From positions 1 through 33,389 of the forward strand of contig NZ_MLCO01000105.1 of assembly GCF_001982615.1 (NCBI RefSeq): 33,389 bases of DNA, given 5' to 3'. Below are positions 29,101-33,389 of the stretch, in pieces. The notes under the pieces are model-generated. The model had not been told where the DNA came from. It ran no database searches and was given only the letters and a program-made list of their open reading frames with translations. The translations under genes were made by a program, and so were the position numbers. Position 1 is the first letter of the stretch. Each line of letters starts with the position of its first letter. The stretch is from Teichococcus deserti. Its GTDB lineage: Bacteria > Pseudomonadota > Alphaproteobacteria > Acetobacterales > Acetobacteraceae.

Positions 29101-32100
29101 GTGCTCAGCGCCCGGCCCAGGCGATCCTCGACCGTGCGCAGCACCGTCTCGGCCTGCACCAGCTTCTTGCGGTCGGCATCGGCCAGCGCGTTGAGCGTCT
29201 CGGTGATCACCCGGAAGGTGGTCAGCTCGACGCTGACGTCGATGCGCCCGCCGAGCTTCTGCAGCTCGGCCAGGATCAGCGCGTCATAGCTCTGCGTCGC
29301 CGGCAGCTGCTCGAGCTGCGAAAGGACCCAGTCGCGGCCCTGCCGCCCCTCGGCGGTCGACCCATACATCTGGTCGAGCGCCTTCATCAGGTTGTCGGCC
29401 GTGCCGGTGATCCGGCCCGAGGCCTCGACGTTGCCGCCGCGCGCCAGGGCCAGGTCACGGCCGAACTGCTCCTGCGCCGCCTGCAGCTGCTGCTGCGGCG
29501 TGCTGCCGCCGGCGGCGGTCGCCCGCATGCCGTCGACATAGCTGCGGATCGAGCCGCCCAGCTGTTGCCGGGCCGCCAGCTCGGCGGCCTCGATGGCCTT
29601 GGTGGTGCTGTTGCCGAGGCGCAGCATCTGCTCGGCCGCGTCGGCCGCGGCGTCGTCGAGCCCGCGGAAGGATACGGCGATGTCGCGCAGCTGGTCGGCG
29701 TTGAGCTGGTCCAGCACCGCGGTCATCTGCTGGTGAAACAGTCGCACGCCGTCGACGCCGGCCGCCTCGAAGGCCGCCCGGTTCTGCTCGTAGAAGGTGC
29801 GGACACCCTCGACGCTGTTGACATAGCCGCGCCCCTCGGCCTGCCGGCTGGTCTGCCAGTAGCCGGTCGCCACAGCCTGGTTGGCCGCCCGCTGCGCCGC
29901 GCTGCCGGTCTCCAGCAGCTGCTTCGCCAGGGTCACCGCGGCGTCGTCGATGCCGACGAAGGCCGTCGCGATGTCGCGCAGCTGGGCGTCGCTGAAGGTG
30001 TTCAGCACGGCGCGCATCTGCCGGTCGAACAGCGCTTCCGGATCCCGCCCGGCGTCGCGGAAGCTCGCCTCGTTGGCGTTGTAGTAGGAGCGGACCGCGG
30101 TCACCTGGTCGACATAGGTCCGGCCGTCCAGCTCGCGCACCGCGGCGTCATAGGTCGAGCGCACGGCATTCTTGGCCGCCTCGATGGCCTCGGCCTGCTT
30201 GCGCCAGAGCACATCGGTCGCAAGCCCCAGCTCCTCCGCCTTGGCGATGTGCTCGCCAAAGGAGGTGGTCAGCGCCTCGATCTGCTGGGTCAGCGCGCTG
30301 CCGGCTTTGCCCGCGCCAACCAGCGGGTCGTAGAGGTTCTTGACCCACTCGATATTGGCCATCGCCCGGTCGAGGTCGGCGTCGCCCGCATAGGCCTTGG
30401 ACAGCTCCGCGGTGATCACCCGCGTCATGTTGTCGGTGCCGCCGCGCATCCCCTCGAGGACCGCCAGCGTCATGTTGCGGCTGTCTTCCTCCGGCCGGCT
30501 GTCCTCGCCGAAATGGGTCTGGCCGGCAGTCGCGCCGTCCAGCGTCAGACCCAGTGCGGCGATCTTCTGGTTGAGCGCCAGCAGCGCCTGGGTGGTCTGG
30601 GCGACGGCCTCCTTGTCGTCCATCCACTTCGACTTGCTGCCGGTGACCACCAGCTGGCCGTCCTCGTTCATCCCGTACTGGACCGAGGCCGCCTTGTGCT
30701 GCTTCTGGCCGCCGAACAAACCGCCGACCAGGTTGCCGACCATGCCGCCGAGCGCCGTGCCGATGCCCGGCAGGATCATGGTGCCCAGCGCCGCGCCGCC
30801 CAGGCCAAGGCCAGCCTGCGCATAGTTGCCCGAAATGAGGCCGGGCAGCGCAGCACCGGCGATGCCCAGGACGTTCGACAGGCTGCTGAAGCCGCCGAAC
30901 AGGTCGCCGCCGCCGATCAGGCCCGGCGTCAGGCCGGGAGTGGGGCCGGCCGGCATCGACGCCAGCAGGGCATCGGCGCTGGTGTGCCCGAGCGTCGAGG
31001 CGCCGGCCGTGGTGGCCGGGCCCGAGAAGCCGAGGCTGCCGAGATTGGCTGCACCCCAGGCGTCCACCCCGATGCTGAGGCTGCTGCTGCCCAGGTTGAA
31101 GAGGCTGCTGATCCCGCCCAGGCCGCCGACGCTGCCCAGCCCGCCGCCTCCGGCTGCGGCCGTGGCCACGCCGCCGGCCGAGCTGGCCGCCGACATTGCG
31201 CCGCCCAGCGTGGTCCGCGAGCCCCCGAAGAGGCTGTTCAGCACCGGGTTCAGCACGCCCAGCTTCAGGACCGATTGGGCCACCTCGGAGAGGATGCCCT
31301 TGACGATGGAGCCGAAGTTGATCGCCTTGCCGCTGCCGTTGGTGAAGGCCTCGGTGATGGCACTGCCAATCCGGTCGAAGGCCTGCTCGCCGATCTGCTG
31401 CAGCTCGGAGAAGGCGTTCTGCGTGCGGGTCAGCTCGGCGCGGGCGGTGGCCACGTCGCCGGCCATCTGGATCGCGGCCTTGCCGGCTTCCGTTTCCGGG
31501 TCGCCGCCATTGGCGAGGATCTGCTGCCGCGCCTTCAGCACCGCCAGCTCGCGCTCGCGCTGCTCGGTCGAGGCGCCGACCAGCTTGGTCTCCGCCTCGA
31601 TCATCTCCAGCTCGCGCCGCATGTCGTCGACGCTGCGGGCGGCGGCCAGATCGGCCTCAGCGATGGCCTGCTGCTCGAAGGCCGACGTCAGGATGCGGAC
31701 ATAGCGGTCATATTCCGCCGTGCCCTGGACCCCGTATTTCAGGGCCTCCTGCCGCGCCTTCATCTCGGCCGTCATGGCGCGGCCGGCGGCGGTGCTCTCG
31801 AGGTAGGCCTGCGCCTGGTTCCGGGCGCCGGTGATGTCGCGGTTGACGCCCGCCCGATAGGTCGTGAACTCGGCCTCGAGGCGCCGCATCACCAGCGCGC
31901 GGGCCTGGGCCTGCGCGGCATTGCTGGCGTGGCCTTGGCCGGCCTGCTTCACCGCCTCGTCGAGGGCGAGCTCGGCCTCGCGCAGCGCGCGCGCCGCGCC
32001 TTCGCCGGCCTCGGCCTGCTTCACCTGGTTGGTCAGGCTGTCCAGGAACTGGGCGGCCGGCCCTTCCAGGCCCTGCATGGCCTCGCCAATGGCGGCGAGC

Positions 32101-33389
32101 GCGTCGCGGTACTGCGCCAGCTTCGCCGGGTCGGCCTGCACCGAGGGCAGCTGCATTGCCGCCTGGATGCCCTGGCGCTGCGCCAGCAGCGTCTGCTGCC
32201 GGTACAGCCGGCCGCCCAGCGAGGCGGTCAGCTTGTCCGCGTTGCTGATGAGCTGGCTGCTGGACGGCGGCACCGTGTCGGGCGGCGTCGGCGGGAGGGT
32301 GCCCGCCAGATCGACCGGCGCCGGCGCCCCGTCAGCGCCATAGGTGCTGTCCCAGCCGCTGCGCAGCCCGCCGCGGAGCGTTCCCCTGCGCGTGCCGACC
32401 GTGTCGGGCGCGCTGCTGGCCATCCGCCGCGTGGCCTGAGCCAGCGCGTCGGGGATGCTCAGGATGCCGCTGACCAGCCCGCTGATCATCGAGATGGCGT
32501 GCGCCAGGGCCGAAATCAGCGCGCCGCCGATCAGCTCGACGCCCGGCCGGATCGCGTCCCAGGCCTCGCCGCTGCTCTTGGCCAGGCCGCGCCAGGCGCG
32601 CTCGAGGTCGGTCAGGTTGTCATCGGCGCCGGCGGTCGCCTGCTTCAGGCGCTCGAGGACGATGCGGGTCGCCTCGGTGCCGCGGCCCGCCAGCTCGAGC
32701 AGCTCGAGCTGCCGCACCAGCGCCCCGTTGAAGCCCCGCATCCCCTGGTCGGCGAAGCCCTGCGCCGCGGCCGAGGCGTCCTTGTAGGCCGAGCTCAGGC
32801 TACCGACCGCCGTCGCCAGGTCGGTGCCCATGGCCACGCGCATGTCCTGCGCGAGGCGAAGCGCCTTCTCCATGTCGTCGAGGTTGAAGCCGCGGGTCTG
32901 CGCCAGGGTCAGCGCGGCGTCGCGCGTCTCGCCGACGCTGGCGCCGCTGGTGCGCGAGACGGTACGCGCCAGGGGGTCGATCATCGGCGCGACGACGGCC
33001 GCATCCGTGCGGTAGGCCTGCAGCCGGTTCTGCAGCTCGCGCGTGCGCCGGTCCATCGTCTCGGCGGCGATGGCCGCGGCGCCGAGCGCGACCGCGATGG
33101 CCGTGACGCCGGCCACCATCGGATTGATGGCGCCGACGACCGCGGCGAAGGTGGCCTTCACGCCGCCAAAGATGTCGGTGATCTGGCCGCCCTGCTGCAC
33201 CAGCACCTGCAGCGGCGGCATGCCGCCATAGAGCGACACCACCACGTCGTTGATCTGCGGCGCCAGGCGGCGCATCTGGTCGCCGGTCAGGCCCAGGCGA
33301 TTGGTCGCGACGGTCGCCTCCTGGGAGACGCCCTTGAGGCCCTTCACCTGGTCGGCGAAGCCCGACTTCACCTGGCTGCGCAGCTGCGC
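26100..33389 (-). CDS. Tail tape measure protein (5' end outside window)
   Basis: At least 2423 residues counted from the GTG at 33371. The frame stays open to the window edge, so the true start is beyond it. Residues ~30-250 are the TMP_2 (lambda gpH-like) domain (LAPQINDVVVSLYGGMPPLQVLVQQGGQITDIFGG). Hydrophobic segments lie near 75-105, 280-310 and, Gly-rich, 830-890. Two copies of a ~96-residue unit begin near 1085 and 1181 (YVDQVTAVRSYY / YVNSVEGVRTFY). Residues 1408-2133 are 28 tandem 26-residue helical repeats. Near 2283 is the GEAGPEAILPL motif common in tape measures, and a coiled coil ends the protein. It sets tail length during assembly; the large size predicts a long tail. Confidence 0.92.
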   Translation of the reverse strand, partial: AQLRSQVKSGFADQVKGLKGVSQEATVATNRLGLTGDQMRRLAPQINDVVVSLYGGMPPLQVLVQQGGQITDIFGGVKATFAAVVGAINPMVAGVTAIAVALGAAAIAAETMDRRTRELQNRLQAYRTDAAVVAPMIDPLARTVSRTSGASVGETRDAALTLAQTRGFNLDDMEKALRLAQDMRVAMGTDLATAVGSLSSAYKDASAAAQGFADQGMRGFNGALVRQLELLELAGRGTEATRIVLERLKQATAGADDNLTDLERAWRGLAKSSGEAWDAIRPGVELIGGALISALAHAISMISGLVSGILSIPDALAQATRRMASSAPDTVGTRRGTLRGGLRSGWDSTYGADGAPAPVDLAGTLPPTPPDTVPPSSSQLISNADKLTASLGGRLYRQQTLLAQRQGIQAAMQLPSVQADPAKLAQYRDALAAIGEAMQGLEGPAAQFLDSLTNQVKQAEAGEGAARALREAELALDEAVKQAGQGHASNAAQAQARALVMRRLEAEFTTYRAGVNRDITGARNQAQAYLESTAAGRAMTAEMKARQEALKYGVQGTAEYDRYVRILTSAFEQQAIAEADLAAARSVDDMRRELEMIEAETKLVGASTEQRERELAVLKARQQILANGGDPETEAGKAAIQMAGDVATARAELTRTQNAFSELQQIGEQAFDRIGSAITEAFTNGSGKAINFGSIVKGILSEVAQSVLKLGVLNPVLNSLFGGSRTTLGGAMSAASSAGGVATAAAGGGGLGSVGGLGGISSLFNLGSSSLSIGVDAWGAANLGSLGFSGPATTAGASTLGHTSADALLASMPAGPTPGLTPGLIGGGDLFGGFSSLSNVLGIAGAALPGLISGNYAQAGLGLGGAALGTMILPGIGTALGGMVGNLVGGLFGGQKQHKAASVQYGMNEDGQLVVTGSKSKWMDDKEAVAQTTQALLALNQKIAALGLTLDGATAGQTHFGEDSRPEEDSRNMTLAVLEGMRGGTDNMTRVITAELSKAYAGDADLDRAMANIEWVKNLYDPLVGAGKAGSALTQQIEALTTSFGEHIAKAEELGLATDVLWRKQAEAIEAAKNAVRSTYDAAVRELDGRTYVDQVTAVRSYYNANEASFRDAGRDPEALFDRQMRAVLNTFSDAQLRDIATAFVGIDDAAVTLAKQLLETGSAAQRAANQAVATGYWQTSRQAEGRGYVNSVEGVRTFYEQNRAAFEAAGVDGVRLFHQQMTAVLDQLNADQLRDIAVSFRGLDDAAADAAEQMLRLGNSTTKAIEAAELAARQQLGGSIRSYVDGMRATAAGGSTPQQQLQAAQEQFGRDLALARGGNVEASGRITGTADNLMKALDQMYGSTAEGRQGRDWVLSQLEQLPATQSYDALILAELQKLGGRIDVSVELTTFRVITETLNALADADRKKLVQAETVLRTVEDRLGRALSTAERSRLIEGEVVLRSVEQSLGRNLTAAERASLVSSGDVLRAIEQRIGRQLTAAEAAGLVQSGTITRQVQELLGRSLTAAEAASLTAGGAVLRSVQEALGRSLTAAESASLVQGETVRRLVEQTMGRSLTAAERDGLVQAASVIRSVEQQLGRSLTEAERGTLLASITVTRTVDQVIGRTLTAGELASFQASQTVLRRVEETLGRTLTAAERNALLQSTSIDRVVRETLGRTLTTAEDATLAKAGAVVRTVEQKLGRALTEAERASLVATATVTRTVQQAMGRSLTAAERAGLVASEDVLRRVEQTLGRNLTAAEKAELVAGGTVARAVEQRLGATLTAAERASLVQGGSVLRSVEQALGRQLTAAETAALIPAGTVDRTVMQQVRALTASQLTQLVNGEAVVRTVEQALGRTLTAAERAQLLESATLRRTVDEAMGRVLTAAEKASLAQATTVIRSVEERLGRTLTAAEDASLVAGGTVVRQIQQQLGRNLTAAERAAIVATATVERNIRQELERNLTVKERAALVASEDVLRRVEQTLGRNLTAAEKAELIAGGTVSRAVEQRLGATLTAAERASLVQGGSVLQSVEQALGRQLTAAEKAALIPAGSVDREVVQAVRSLTAAQQAELVGADTVTRQIEQALGRTLTAAERAELLDSATVRREVTEALGARLTAAEKASLAQGGTVLQSIEQQLGRQLTEAERQTVLTGGTVTRTVDQQIETTETVLISRSIDDKIGASLKAQTDLLSAMKGSTATQAQTLAVLDGRLRNIDLWTYGLRELARGQWGGIRVTTPKASGAANDPANFNTTIGNWGTTLTVNALGNAFAGGNVVPFAKGGVPRVDEPTFFPMAGGNVGLLGEAGPEAILPLKRMANGELGVQADIAGLPGLMQEILQRILMPFLVEEEDAAAPPGRLPSPAPTRPSGSDSVADLVAELREVKRQLAELRAERSKDAQAAQATAERSAEASERTAEAAEDTADSNRRMARKREPLMQRGGTK
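26973..29150 (-). repeat. 28 tandem 78-bp repeats in tape measure gene
   Basis: The repeat consensus in protein is roughly VLRxVEQxLGRxLTAAER followed by ASLVxx and a G-T/S start of the next unit. There are 26 units of 26 residues and two of 25 (units 16 and 25): 28 units, 726 residues, 2178 bp, which closes exactly from 29150 to 26973. A partial 29th unit follows. Units 13-19 (starting at 28214) and 22-28 (starting at 27515) match in order, including the position of the 25-residue unit, giving a 699-bp higher-order period. Confidence 0.92.

Noticed and set aside
26973-29150. Regular 78-bp periodic repeats considered as a CRISPR-like array
   Set aside because: The units are contiguous, in frame, degenerate at codon level and encode a helical repeat; there are no unrelated spacers.
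26896-29289. Plus-strand frame of 797 codons with Ser/Arg/Cys repeats
   Set aside because: It is the mirror of the tape measure repeat array; its periodicity comes from the minus-strand 78-bp units.
1-33389. tRNA genes and tyrosine integrase
   Set aside because: None was recognised on reading both strands. A dedicated tRNA scan was not possible here, so absence is not proven.

Overview
This window is the end of an assembled contig from a temperate, tailed (siphovirus-like) phage of a GC-rich bacterium. The host is probably an alphaproteobacterium, for example of the Acetobacteraceae/Rhodospirillales type. The clues are the high GC of nearly all genes, two SOS boxes of the alphaproteobacterial direct-repeat form GTTC-N7-GTTC, and a lambda-like genetic switch. 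The first ~164 bases are not genome: positions 99-164 are a slightly corrupted Illumina/Nextera i7 adapter, preceded by a poly-T run and unrelated sequence.

Layout. (1) 283-1767, minus: HNH endonuclease, small phage protein, serine recombinase. (2) 1897-2799, plus: three small AT-richer proteins that look like diverged paralogues. (3) 2817-6208, minus: early operon with cro-like repressor, CII-family regulator, lambda-O-like replication initiator with a probable origin inside the gene, and two unknown genes. (4) 6214-6716: the switch. A short repressor gene is flanked by two copies of the same promoter/operator module, one firing left (PR-like) and one firing right (PL-like). (5) 6746-7903, plus: four overlapping small early genes. 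(6) 7918-10005: ParA plus a small ribbon-helix-helix partner, bracketed by long TAGCTAGATA-type palindromes, then a second winged-helix replication-like protein. (7) 10088-12184: SOS-controlled operon ending in umuD-like and umuC genes; the UmuD has lost both catalytic residues. (8) 12185-13114: AT-richer island with a small membrane protein and a degenerate response-regulator receiver. (9) 13115-15537, plus: translationally coupled small genes, palindromic operators, a 21-residue peptide gene and an HTH protein. (10) 15556-16572, minus: four small unknown genes. (11) 16657-18259, plus: a truncated SRAP gene followed directly by a strongly AT-rich SEFIR-domain gene, a likely acquired defence gene. 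(12) 18242-33389, minus: late genes read right to left as tape measure, tail hub, tail/receptor-binding proteins, lysis genes and DNA adenine methylase. The tape measure contains 28 tandem 26-residue repeats.

How it fits together. The partition locus, two replication-type proteins, a resolvase-type recombinase and the absence of any tyrosine integrase in this window suggest a prophage kept as a plasmid (phage-plasmid). The late genes entering from the right edge and the HNH gene leaving at the left edge fit a circular or permuted genome opened between HNH and the terminase genes, so head and packaging genes would lie beyond the right edge. This is inference; those genes are not in view. All assignments come from reading sequence and protein motifs, with no database search.
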